Assembly: GCF_002234405.1 (NCBI RefSeq)
Contig: NZ_NMQT01000067.1
Location: 1-64,000 of the forward strand
Source: Amycolatopsis thailandensis
Lineage (GTDB): Bacteria; Actinomycetota; Actinomycetes; Mycobacteriales; Pseudonocardiaceae
Length of the DNA: 64,000 nucleotides
Direction of reading: 5' to 3'
This document shows positions 48,590 to 56,210 of the stretch, one piece after another (position 1 is the first letter of the stretch; each line of letters starts with the position of its first letter). A model generated the notes under the pieces. The model ran no database searches. It was given only the letters and a program-made list of their open reading frames with translations, and was not told the origin of the DNA. A program made the translations under genes and the position numbers.

Positions 48590-49318
48590 TCAGACCCGCG
48601 CACTGTCTTTACGGTAACGCCTGACCACCAGCGCCCCGAGGACCACGGTCCACGCCGCCAGCACGCCGAGCGCGGCCGGGAGGCTCACCGTCAGATGGTC
48701 GGTGACGACCGGGCGGACCAGCTGGATCAGCCAGTACGTCGGCGTGACCTGGGCGAGGTCGGCCATCCACGACGGCATCCCGTCGATGGGGATCCACAGG
48801 CCGCCCAGGAAGCCCATGCCCATCATGACGATCATGTTCATCGGCTGCATCGACTCCGGGGTGCCGAACTGGCCCAATAGCAGGCCCAGCAGCACCAGCG
48901 GGATCGCGCCGAGCCAGACACCGAGCACCAGCCGCAGCCAGCCCGCGGCGTCGAGGTGGACACCCTGGAAGAGGACGCCGATCAGCGGAACGATGAGCAG
49001 CGACGGAAGCGCGACGAGCATCGCCGACAGGGCCTTGCCGCCGAGGTAACCGGCGCCGGTCAGCGGGGTCAGCCGCAGCTGGCGCTGCCAGCCCGTGGAC
49101 CTTTCGATCGCCAGTTTCGCGCCGCTCGTCATCGCGGCGGAGAAGGTGCCGAAAGCCATCATGTTGACCATGATCACCCCGGCGATGTTCATCTCGGCGG
49201 AGCCGAAAACGTTGGCCTGCAACAGGAACATCAGCACCGGGAAGGCGACGGCGAAGAGCACGAACCGCGTCGAACGGAAGGTGCGGACGATCTCGGTCTT
49301 GAGATAGGTCGGGTTCAT
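48590..49318 (-). CDS. ABC-2 type transporter permease
   Basis: A 242-residue permease with six spans, beginning MNPTYLKTEIVRTFRSTRFVLFAVAFPVLMF. The phrase IERSTGWQRQLRLTPLTGAGYL is typical of export permeases of the DrrB/YvfS kind, as is the late GMGFLGGLWIPIDGMPSWM. Its start overlaps the ATPase stop (ATGA). Together with the ATPase it should export a lipophilic molecule or peptide. Confidence 0.93.
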   Translation of the reverse strand: MNPTYLKTEIVRTFRSTRFVLFAVAFPVLMFLLQANVFGSAEMNIAGVIMVNMMAFGTFSAAMTSGAKLAIERSTGWQRQLRLTPLTGAGYLGGKALSAMLVALPSLLIVPLIGVLFQGVHLDAAGWLRLVLGVWLGAIPLVLLGLLLGQFGTPESMQPMNMIVMMGMGFLGGLWIPIDGMPSWMADLAQVTPTYWLIQLVRPVVTDHLTVSLPAALGVLAAWTVVLGALVVRRYRKDSARV

Positions 49319-50244
49319 CGGACGGCTTCCTCGGTGTTTTCCGTGTCGGTGGTCAGGGAAAGGAACGCGCCTTCGAGGCCGACGGCGCTGATCTCGATGT
49401 CACGCGCTTCGGGGACTTCGGTCATCAGCGCGCGCAGCGTGGCGTCGGAATCGGAGCTGGAGATCGCGACGCGGCCGCCCCGGAGTTCGAACCCGGTGAC
49501 CGCGGGCAGCCCCGCGATCACCGGCTCCGCCGCCGCGGGCACCGCCGCGCGGATCGTGCGTCCCCCTGCGAGCGCACGCACCTGCGCGACCGAACCGTCC
49601 GCGACGATCCGTCCCGACCGCATCAGCACGACACGGTCGGCGAACTCTTCGGCCTCTTCGAGGTAGTGGGTCGCGAACAGGACCGTGCGACCGGAGTCCG
49701 TGTACTCGTACATGGACTTCCAGAACTCGCGGCGCGTGCCGACGTCCATCGCGGCGGTGGGCTCGTCGAGGATCAGCAGATCCGGGTCGCTCACCAGCGC
49801 GACCGCGAACCGCACGCGCTGCTTCTGCCCGCCGGAAAGCTTGGTGGAGCGCCGGTTCGCGATGTCCTCGATCCCGGCGCGGCGCAGCGCCTCGCGTACC
49901 GGCATCGGCTTGCGGTGCAGCGCGGCGACCATGCCGACGGTCTCGGCGACCGTGAGATCCTCGACGAGCGCGCCGCCCTGCAGCATCGCGCCGATCATCC
50001 CGTCGCCGACCGCGTCGCCCGGCTTCCGCCCGAAGACGGTCACGGTGCCGCTGTCGGGCACGGACAGGCCCAGAATCATGTCGACCGTGGTGGATTTGCC
50101 CGCGCCGTTGGGGCCGAGGAGGGCGACCACCTCGCCCGGCGCGATCGTCAGGTCCAGGCCGTCGACGGCCTGGACGTCGCCATAGTGCTTGCGCAGGCCG
50201 GAAAGTCGTACCGCCGCCCCCGCGGTGATGTCTTGTTCTCGCAT
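49315..50244 (-). CDS. ABC transporter ATP-binding protein
   Basis: A 309-residue ATPase: Walker A GPNGAGKSTT, Q-loop MLQGGALVEDLTV, signature LSGGQKQR, Walker B LLILDEPTAAMD and H-loop FATHYLEEAEEFA. The C-terminal 80 residues match the extension of DrrA/YvfR-type drug-export ATPases. It is the first gene of the ATPase-permease-kinase-regulator operon, an arrangement used for autoregulated antibiotic or lipid stress export (YvfRSTU-like). Confidence 0.95.
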   Translation of the reverse strand: MREQDITAGAAVRLSGLRKHYGDVQAVDGLDLTIAPGEVVALLGPNGAGKSTTVDMILGLSVPDSGTVTVFGRKPGDAVGDGMIGAMLQGGALVEDLTVAETVGMVAALHRKPMPVREALRRAGIEDIANRRSTKLSGGQKQRVRFAVALVSDPDLLILDEPTAAMDVGTRREFWKSMYEYTDSGRTVLFATHYLEEAEEFADRVVLMRSGRIVADGSVAQVRALAGGRTIRAAVPAAAEPVIAGLPAVTGFELRGGRVAISSSDSDATLRALMTEVPEARDIEISAVGLEGAFLSLTTDTENTEEAVR

Positions 50245-50303
50245 GCCTAGAGCTTGTCGCGCTCAGGCGGTCCGGCCATGGGCCGCGCGTCACGACGTGG
50301 GCG

Positions 50304-50315
50304 TGACAGTTGTCA
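50304..50315. promoter_or_regulatory. Inverted repeat TGACAGTTGTCA upstream of the ABC operon
   Basis: TGACA and TGTCA are inverted around GT, 60 bp upstream of the ATPase start. It is the best candidate site for the operon's NarL-type regulator, but a single occurrence is weak evidence. Confidence 0.3.
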
Positions 50316-50349
50316 GGGGTGGGGCTGCCACTAACGCTTCCCCTGTGCA

Positions 50350-50396
50350 ATGAAAGGCCCCTTCATTGCAAAATTTGCAATGAAGGGGCCTTTCAT
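50350..50396. repeat. Perfect 47-bp palindrome downstream of glyS
   Basis: ATGAAAGGCCCCTTCATTGC leads into AAA-A-TTT at the centre, with an exact complement to the right. Each arm is itself nearly palindromic (ATGAA...TTCAT). It shares its core with 55414-55468 and would terminate glyS transcription. Confidence 0.95.
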
Positions 50397-50421
50397 GTCA
50401 TGTCCTGGGCCCAAGTGCGTA

Positions 50422-51810
50422 TCAGGCGCCGATCAGACGACCCGCCAGGTAAGACTCCAGCTTGTCGATCGCGACCCGCTCCTGAGCCATGGTGTCGCGC
50501 TCCCGCACGGTCACCGCGTGGTCGTTGAGCGAGTCGAAGTCGACGGTGACGCAGTACGGCGTCCCGATCTCGTCCTGGCGCCGGTAGCGGCGGCCGATCG
50601 CGCCGGCGTCGTCGAAGTCGGCGTTCCAGTGCTTGCGCAGCGCCGCCGCGACGTCGCGCGCCTTCGGCGTGAGGTCGGCGTTGCGGGACAGCGGGAGGAC
50701 GGCGACCTTGAACGGCGCGAGCCGGTAGTCCAGCTTGAGCACCGCGCGGGTGTCGGTGCTGCCCTTGGCGTTCGGCACCTCTTCCTCGTGGTAGGCGTCG
50801 ACCAGGAACGCCATCATCGACCGGCCGACACCGGCCGCGGGCTCGATGACGAACGGGCGGAACCGCTGCTTCGTGGCCTGGTCGAAGAACGACAGGTCGA
50901 CGCCGGAGTGGTTCGAGTGCGTCGTGAGGTCGAAGTCGGTGCGGTTCGCGATGCCTTCGAGCTCGCCCCACTCCTGACCCGCGTTGAACGCGAAGCGGTA
51001 CTCGATGTCGACGGTGCGCTTCGAGTAGTGGGAGAGCTTTTCCTTCGGGTGCTCGTAGAGGCGGAGGTTGTCCGCCTTGATGCCGAGGTCCTTGTACCAC
51101 TCGGTGCGCGCGTCGATCCAGTACTGGTGCCAGGTCTCGTCCTCGCCCGGCTCGACGAAGAACTCCATCTCCATCTGCTCGAACTCGCGCGTGCGGAAGA
51201 TGAAGTTGCCCGGCGTGATCTCGTTCCGGAACGACTTGCCGATCTGGCCGATGCCGAACGGCGGCTTCTTGCGCGCCGCGGTCTGCACGTTGAGGAAGTT
51301 GATGAAGATGCCCTGCGCGGTCTCCGGGCGGAGGTAGTGCACGCCTTCCTCGGACTCGACCGGGCCGAGGTAGGTCTTCAGCATCATGTTGAAGTCACGC
51401 GGCGCGGTGTACTGCCCGCGGGTGCCGCAGTTCGGGCACGGGACCTCGGACAGGTCGTCCTCGGACACCTCCTTGCCCGAACGGGCGGAGAAGTCCTCGG
51501 CCAGCTGGTCGGCGCGGAAACGCTTGTGGCAGGACAGACATTCGATCAGCGGGTCGGTGAAGACGTCGAGGTGACCCGACGCGCTCCAGACCTGGCGCGG
51601 CAGGATGACCGAGGAGTCGAGGCCGACGACGTCGTCCCGGCTCTGCACGACGGTCTTCCACCACTGGCGCTTGATGTTGTCCTTGAGTTCGACACCGAGG
51701 GGCCCGTAGTCCCACGCCGACTTGGTACCGCCGTAGATCTCTCCACACGGGAAAACGAAGCCTCGACGCTTGCACAGGCTGACGACGGTCTCAATGGTGT
51801 TGGCGGGCAC
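50422..51810 (-). CDS. glyS: Glycyl-tRNA synthetase (alpha2 type)
   Basis: A 462-residue class II synthetase charging tRNA-Gly. Motif phrases: RGFVFPCGEIYGG, WDYGPLGVELKDNIKRQWW, a zinc-binding pair CLSCHKRF...CPNCGTRG, LRPETAQGIFINF, IGKSFRNEITPGNFIFRTREFEQMEMEFF and VIEPAAGVGRSMM. GTG start at 51810 with GGAGCGTGGA upstream. The length is as expected for the single-subunit form. It stands alone between the sortase genes and the ABC operon. Confidence 0.97.
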   Translation of the reverse strand: MPANTIETVVSLCKRRGFVFPCGEIYGGTKSAWDYGPLGVELKDNIKRQWWKTVVQSRDDVVGLDSSVILPRQVWSASGHLDVFTDPLIECLSCHKRFRADQLAEDFSARSGKEVSEDDLSEVPCPNCGTRGQYTAPRDFNMMLKTYLGPVESEEGVHYLRPETAQGIFINFLNVQTAARKKPPFGIGQIGKSFRNEITPGNFIFRTREFEQMEMEFFVEPGEDETWHQYWIDARTEWYKDLGIKADNLRLYEHPKEKLSHYSKRTVDIEYRFAFNAGQEWGELEGIANRTDFDLTTHSNHSGVDLSFFDQATKQRFRPFVIEPAAGVGRSMMAFLVDAYHEEEVPNAKGSTDTRAVLKLDYRLAPFKVAVLPLSRNADLTPKARDVAAALRKHWNADFDDAGAIGRRYRRQDEIGTPYCVTVDFDSLNDHAVTVRERDTMAQERVAIDKLESYLAGRLIGA

Positions 51811-51901
51811 TCCACGCTCCGAAGCATGCGGGGACGGGTATGGGTTAGAAGGACAAGCCTAACTGCCCGTCCCCGCGCGGCCTCCGGCGAGGTCGGACGG
51901 C

Positions 51902-52567
51902 TCAGGGGCGGGTGACCAACGACGCGGTGACGATGCGGTTGTCCTCGTAACCGTCGGTCCCGCCGACATACTCGCCACCGCAGGTGACCAGGACGAGCCG
52001 GTGCGGACCGTCCGGTCCGAACAGCTTTTCCGACTGCTCGGCCAGCTTCGTCTTGTGCACGGTGACGATCTCGCTGATCTTGTAGACCCACTTGCCGCCG
52101 TCGGTGTCGACGAGATCGACCTCCTGGCCGGTCTTGAGCCGCCACAGTTCGTCGAACGGGCCCTTCTTGCCCTTCCAGTTCACATGCCCGGAAAGCAGCG
52201 AAGCTCCCTGCTCAGCGCCCAGTTTCGCGCCCCACCAGGTGGCTTCGTCGAGGCCCTCGGGGATGGGGAGGGTCCCGTCGGCGGTCAGTTCCTTGCGGAT
52301 CAGTTTCGCCGTGCCGCCACCGGGGAGTTTGACCGTGCCGGGCGCCTGTCCCGTCTCGACCGGGGCTTCTCCGGACGTCTGCCCCGCGGACGTGTTCACC
52401 TGATCCTGCGCGGCCGCGACGACAGAATCATTCTTTCCGGTGAATACCAGGACGGCGACCACGGCCGCCACCACGAAGATCGCGGCGGAGGCGAGGATCC
52501 ACCCCAGATTGGAGCGCTTCTTCGGCTGCTCCTCGCTCGGCTCGCCGTCGTCGAACTGTCCCACCAT
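51902..52567 (-). CDS. Class F sortase (second copy)
   Basis: A 221-residue transpeptidase with an N-terminal anchor (NLGWILASAAIFVVAAVVAVLVF) and a Ser/Gly/Thr linker. The catalytic triad is His in SGHVNWKG, Cys in LVLVTCGGEY and Arg in YEDNRIV. Class F sortases of actinobacteria attach proteins to the wall. It reads with a second sortase and an exported protein in one direction. The 87-bp gap to the other sortase gene allows a promoter. Confidence 0.88.
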   Translation of the reverse strand: MVGQFDDGEPSEEQPKKRSNLGWILASAAIFVVAAVVAVLVFTGKNDSVVAAAQDQVNTSAGQTSGEAPVETGQAPGTVKLPGGGTAKLIRKELTADGTLPIPEGLDEATWWGAKLGAEQGASLLSGHVNWKGKKGPFDELWRLKTGQEVDLVDTDGGKWVYKISEIVTVHKTKLAEQSEKLFGPDGPHRLVLVTCGGEYVGGTDGYEDNRIVTASLVTRP

Positions 52568-52654
52568 CGGGTATTACTCCTTGCTCGCGTCAAGCCGCCG
52601 GAGCGGCCGGTGTCGCTAGACACGCGACGCGAGCCGAGAGGGGTTGCATCGACT

Positions 52655-53284
52655 TCAGGCGGGCGGCCCGGAGACGGGAGTCGCGACTACGACCCGGTTA
52701 TCGCGGTAGCCGTCCGTCCCGCCGAGGTAATCGCCGCCGCAGGTGACCAGCACCAGCCGGTGCGGACCGCTCTGCGCGAACAGCTTCGCCGCCTGCGCGG
52801 GCAGGTCGTTCTTGTGCACGGTGACGACCTCGCGCACGCGGTAGACCCAGATCCCGCCCGCCGCGTCGCTGACGGCGACCTCCTGGCCCTCCCGCATCCG
52901 CCACAGCTCGTCGAACGGTCCTTTGACGCCGCCCCAGTTGACGTGCCCGGAGATCAGCGCCGTACCCGCTTCGGCGCCGAGCCGCGCACCCCACCAGGCC
53001 GCGTCTCCGAGCCCGCGCGGGATCGGGAGGGTGCCGTCGGAGTTGACCTCGGCGCGGACGAGCTTCGCCGATCCGCCTTCGGGAAGACGGATCGTGCCGG
53101 GTCGCTGACCGCGCTTCGCGGCGTCGGCGGGCAGCACCAGGGGTGCGCCGTCCTCCCCCGGCATGATCGCGGGCTCGGCCGTCGGGGCGGACGGTTCCGG
53201 CGGGATCCAGGTCAGCACGATCACGCCCGCGGAGATGGCGAGCGCGGAGACGACGGCGGAAAGCCCCGCCAGCCAGGTCCGCAC
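52655..53284 (-). CDS. Class F sortase (first copy)
   Basis: A 209-residue sortase with an N-terminal signal anchor (LAGLSAVVSALAISAGVIVL). The catalytic His is in ISGHVNWGG, Cys in LVLVTCGGDY, Arg in YRDNRVV. Its catalytic domain closely resembles that of the neighbour (IPRGLGDAAWWGARLGAEAG versus IPEGLDEATWWGAKLGAEQG), so the pair arose by duplication. It starts 7 nt after the exported protein gene, which may encode its substrate. Confidence 0.88.
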   Translation of the reverse strand: MRTWLAGLSAVVSALAISAGVIVLTWIPPEPSAPTAEPAIMPGEDGAPLVLPADAAKRGQRPGTIRLPEGGSAKLVRAEVNSDGTLPIPRGLGDAAWWGARLGAEAGTALISGHVNWGGVKGPFDELWRMREGQEVAVSDAAGGIWVYRVREVVTVHKNDLPAQAAKLFAQSGPHRLVLVTCGGDYLGGTDGYRDNRVVVATPVSGPPA

Positions 53285-53291
53285 GGGGCCG

Positions 53292-54365
53292 CTACTTCTC
53301 CCGCACCGGGACGGGCTTGCGACGACGGAGGAGCAGCATGGTCGCGGCGCCGATCACGATGCCGCCGCCCAGCAGCCCGAGCCCGACCACGGTCCTCGTC
53401 GAGTCGCCTGCCTGCGGCGGGATACCGCCCGCGGGGACCGTTCCCGGCACCGCGGGCTGCTCGGGTGCCGCGCCCGGTCCGGTGCCACCGGCGGGCTTCG
53501 CCACGAAGTTCTTCGGGATCGCGCAGCTCACGCCGCCGAGCACGATCGTCGTGCGGGCCTCGCGCAGGTCCTTGCCCGCCTCGTCGCGCACGTGCGTGAC
53601 GATGTCCAGTTTCCAGCCCGCCACCGCGGTCACGTCGCCGCTGCGCCAGCCGTCCTGGCGGATCAGCTGGTCGAAGGCGGTCACCCGGGAGACGGTCAGG
53701 TCGGAGGTGGTCTTGTCCTTGCTGGCCGTTTTGTCGATCTCACCGGTCGACGGCGGGCCCAGTTTGAGCCCCTTGACGTCGATTCCCGAGGCGCCGGACG
53801 GCTTCAGCGCGCCCTTCTCGTCCCGCACCCAGACCTTCTCCACGCTCGTCGACGACGTCGCCTTACCGGGCGCACTACAGTCGACAGCGCTCTTCGCGCC
53901 TTCGAGCACCAGCACGGTGTTGTCGGCGGGCTTCGCGCCGCCGCGTCCGTTGTCGATCAGGGCGTAGTTGCTCTCCGCGACCGCTGTCGGGACGGTGGTC
54001 TGCTGCAACGCCGCGATCACGTTGTGGTCGCGGCTGGCGATACCGGGCGGGTACGGGCTCTGGCCGCCGTAGCGGCCCAGGTTGATGTCCCATTTCTTGC
54101 CGAAGGTGTTCCGTTCGCCGTCGTCACGGGGGACGACGGTGCGGTCCGGGGAGAGTTTGGACTGGCCGGGCGTCAGCGGCGAGCGCTGGGTCTCGGTGAT
54201 CAGCGATCCCGGGTTCCCGATGCGTACCGAGGCCACGTTCGCGAACGACACGGGACCGGTCTTCTCATCGACGGCCTGCGTCGTCTGCGCCGAGGCGAGC
54301 CCCGGGATCGACGCCAAAGCGACGGCCGCCGTGGCGGCGGCCAGCTTCGTCACGAAACGAGTCAT
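53292..54365 (-). CDS. Exported protein with C-terminal anchor, possible sortase substrate
   Basis: A 357-residue protein; the ATG at 54365 has GGGGAG upstream. A signal peptide (KLAAATAAVALASIPGLASA) is followed by a beta-rich ectodomain, a Pro/Gly linker (GAAPEQPAVPGTVPAGGIPP), QAGDS, a hydrophobic span (TVVGLGLLGGGIVIGAATML) and an RRRK tail. This is the layout of a cell-wall sorting signal, but the LPxTG motif is absent. Its place upstream of two sortase genes makes it their likely substrate or partner. The ectodomain is not recognised. Confidence 0.7.
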   Translation of the reverse strand: MTRFVTKLAAATAAVALASIPGLASAQTTQAVDEKTGPVSFANVASVRIGNPGSLITETQRSPLTPGQSKLSPDRTVVPRDDGERNTFGKKWDINLGRYGGQSPYPPGIASRDHNVIAALQQTTVPTAVAESNYALIDNGRGGAKPADNTVLVLEGAKSAVDCSAPGKATSSTSVEKVWVRDEKGALKPSGASGIDVKGLKLGPPSTGEIDKTASKDKTTSDLTVSRVTAFDQLIRQDGWRSGDVTAVAGWKLDIVTHVRDEAGKDLREARTTIVLGGVSCAIPKNFVAKPAGGTGPGAAPEQPAVPGTVPAGGIPPQAGDSTRTVVGLGLLGGGIVIGAATMLLLRRRKPVPVREK

Positions 54366-54553
54366 TTCTCCCCACTGCCTCCCTCGACCCTCGCGACAAC
54401 CTTGCACCGTTGGCGACAACATGCGAAGTGGAATGGTCATTTATTCGCTAAGTCACCCGAATGGAGCAGTAACGTGGCCGCCAAGTGGTCGCCCGGTCGG
54501 CGAACAGACCACGTCGGGCGGGAACACTAAGATGGGCTGGACTGTTACTGGCA

Positions 54554-54570
54554 ATGACTTCGGAAATCAT
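54554..54570. promoter_or_regulatory. 17-bp palindrome upstream of arsR-zur, likely metal-regulator operator
   Basis: ATGACTTCGGAAATCAT is symmetrical at ATGA-TT/AA-TCAT and lies 20 bp upstream of the arsR start. ArsR/SmtB and Zur proteins both bind AT-flanked palindromes of this size, so it is a good site for autoregulation. Confidence 0.55.
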
Positions 54571-54589
54571 GATGGACTTGGAGGCGGCG

Positions 54590-54973
54590 ATGGCTACGGT
54601 GACCCCGGACTCTGCCGCCCCGGGCTTCACGGAAGACCCCGGCCCGCATTCGGCGGCCCGTCCCCCGGCCGAACCCGCCGCGTCGGCCTCGGCCGCCGCT
54701 CTCGCGGACGCCGGCGACCTGCTCAGAGCCCTCGCCGCACCCGTGCGCATCGCCATCGTCCTGCAGCTGCGTAACGCGGACAGGTGCGTACACGAATTGG
54801 TGGACACACTCGATGTCGCGCAGCCGCTGATCAGCCAGCACCTGCGGGTGCTCAAGACGGCGGGTGTCGTACAGGGTGAGCGACGCGGCCGCGAGGTGGT
54901 GTACCGGCTGGTCGACGATCACCTTGCGCATATCGTGGTGGACGCCGTAGCCCACGTTCAGGAGGGGAAGTGA
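54590..54973 (+). CDS. ArsR/SmtB-family zinc-type repressor
   Basis: A 127-residue repressor; the ATG at 54590 has GGAGG 8 nt upstream. The winged helix is LRALAAPVRIAIVLQLRNADRCVHELVDTL, VAQPLISQHLRVLKTAGVV and RREVVYRL-like RGREVVYRLVDDH. The last helix shows Asp-x-His, ten residues, then His-x-x-Glu (DDHLAH...AHVQE), exactly the alpha-5 zinc site of SmtB/CzrA. It should derepress when zinc is high. It is followed 2 nt later by a Zur-type gene, as in mycobacterial smtB-zur. Confidence 0.9.
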   Translation: MATVTPDSAAPGFTEDPGPHSAARPPAEPAASASAAALADAGDLLRALAAPVRIAIVLQLRNADRCVHELVDTLDVAQPLISQHLRVLKTAGVVQGERRGREVVYRLVDDHLAHIVVDAVAHVQEGK

Positions 54974-54975
54974 GC

Positions 54976-55389
54976 ATGAGTCCGACGACGGTCAACAGTT
55001 CCGCGCCAGTGCCGGGACGCCGGTCGACGAAACAGCGGGCCGCCGTGGTCGAGCTGCTCAAGGAGATCGACGACTTCCGTTCCGCCCAGGAATTGCACGA
55101 CGAGCTGCGCAAACGCGGCGACGGCATCGGGCTCACCACGGTGTACCGGACGCTGCAATCGCTCTCGGAGGCCGGCGAGATCGACGTCCTGCGCACCGAC
55201 ACCGGCGAGGCCATCTACCGGCGCTGCTCGTCGCACCACCACCATCACCTGGTGTGCCGCCTCTGCGGGAGCACCGTCGAGGTGGAGGGGCCCGCCGTCG
55301 AGCGCTGGGCCGAGAAGATCGCTTCCGAGCACGGGTTTTCGGACATCAGCCACACCGTGGAGATCGTCGGGACCTGCTCGAACCACTGA
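54976..55389 (+). CDS. zur: Fur-family zinc uptake regulator (Zur/FurB)
   Basis: A 137-residue Fur-family regulator: STKQRAAVVELLKEIDDFRSAQELH, GIGLTTVYRTLQSLSEAGEID, the metal-binding RCSSHHHHHLVCRLCGSTVEVEG and the C-terminal HTVEIVGTCSNH. The poly-His plus CxxC layout is that of Zur/FurB. ATG at 54976 with GGAGGGG upstream. It is cotranscribed with the SmtB-type gene and would repress zinc-uptake genes when zinc is sufficient. The convergent permease operon is a plausible target. Confidence 0.92.
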   Translation: MSPTTVNSSAPVPGRRSTKQRAAVVELLKEIDDFRSAQELHDELRKRGDGIGLTTVYRTLQSLSEAGEIDVLRTDTGEAIYRRCSSHHHHHLVCRLCGSTVEVEGPAVERWAEKIASEHGFSDISHTVEIVGTCSNH

Positions 55390-55413
55390 CGAGTGTCATG
55401 GCCAGCACCCCCA

Positions 55414-55468
55414 TGCAATGAAGGGGCCTTTCATAGCAAATTTTGCTATGAAAGGCCCCTTCATTGCA
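55414..55468. repeat. Perfect 55-bp palindrome (27-bp arms)
   Basis: TGCAATGAAGGGGCCTTTCA leads into TAGCAAA-T-TTTGCTA at the centre, with an exact complement to the right. It separates the convergent zur and TIGR03943 genes and shares its ATGAA-GGGGCC-TTTCAT core with 50350-50396. Confidence 0.95.
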
Positions 55469-55484
55469 CGCCGGACCCCGCGCC

Positions 55485-56210
55485 TCAGTACTCGTAGGGG
55501 TCCTTCGGCGCCGGCACCTGCCGCACCGAAGTGAGCGTCAAGTCCGGCATGTAGCTGTTCTCCCGCACCGCGGTCCCCGGCACGACGGTCCCGGTCACCT
55601 CCAGCCAGGTGTCGTTCCCGAAGCCCGACACGCCGTCGCCCACCATCCGCACGGTGATCGGGAAGGCGTCGGCCGCGCAGCAGCCGATGACCATCCTGGC
55701 CAGCATCGTGTTGCCCTCGTTGTGCACGACGAACCCGGACAGCCGCACCGTGCGCCCGTTCAGGGTCCCGCTCTTGTCCCAGCCCGCCCGGCTGACGAAG
55801 TCGTTGACCTCCAGCGGCACCACGTCACCCGCGGGCAGGGGCGGGAACGCGGCCGCGTTGCCCGCCGAAGCGCTCTGTGGCGCCCTGGCCTCGGTCCGGG
55901 TCACCGAGTCCGCGCCCAGCGCGGGCGGTGCGACCAGGAAGACGGCCAGCACCGGCACCATCAGCAGCCAGGCCGAACGGGTGTTGTGCTCGTGCGCGTG
56001 GACGTCGCCGGAGACGACGGCGGCGGCCCGCGCGGCCAGCAGGTCGCGGACGATCGCGATCGCGCCCAGCGCGACCATGATCGCGCCACCGGCGATGATC
56101 CACGGCTGCTGCGCCGGTTTGACGTAGCGCAGGTAGTCGCCGTTGATCGTGATCTTGAGCAGCGCCCCGCCGAGCAGGATCAGCAGGATGTTCTGGGTCT
56201 CGCGTTTCAC
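55485..56210 (-). CDS. TIGR03943/DUF1980-family membrane protein
   Basis: A 241-residue protein with two N-terminal spans, a His-containing loop (SGDVHAHEHNTRSAW), another span, then an external OB-like domain (TVRLSGFVVHNEGNTMLARMVIGCCAADAFPITVRM). This is the usual TIGR03943 layout, with the conserved CCAAD motif. Its start overlaps the permease stop (ATGA). The family is the standard partner of DUF318-type permeases and is often under Zur control; it may assist metal traffic. Confidence 0.85.
   Translation of the reverse strand: MKRETQNILLILLGGALLKITINGDYLRYVKPAQQPWIIAGGAIMVALGAIAIVRDLLAARAAAVVSGDVHAHEHNTRSAWLLMVPVLAVFLVAPPALGADSVTRTEARAPQSASAGNAAAFPPLPAGDVVPLEVNDFVSRAGWDKSGTLNGRTVRLSGFVVHNEGNTMLARMVIGCCAADAFPITVRMVGDGVSGFGNDTWLEVTGTVVPGTAVRENSYMPDLTLTSVRQVPAPKDPYEY

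Noticed and set aside
51811..51901. T-box leader before glyS
   Set aside because: Only about 90 nt separate glyS from the next gene upstream, with no T-box core sequence and no specifier stem.
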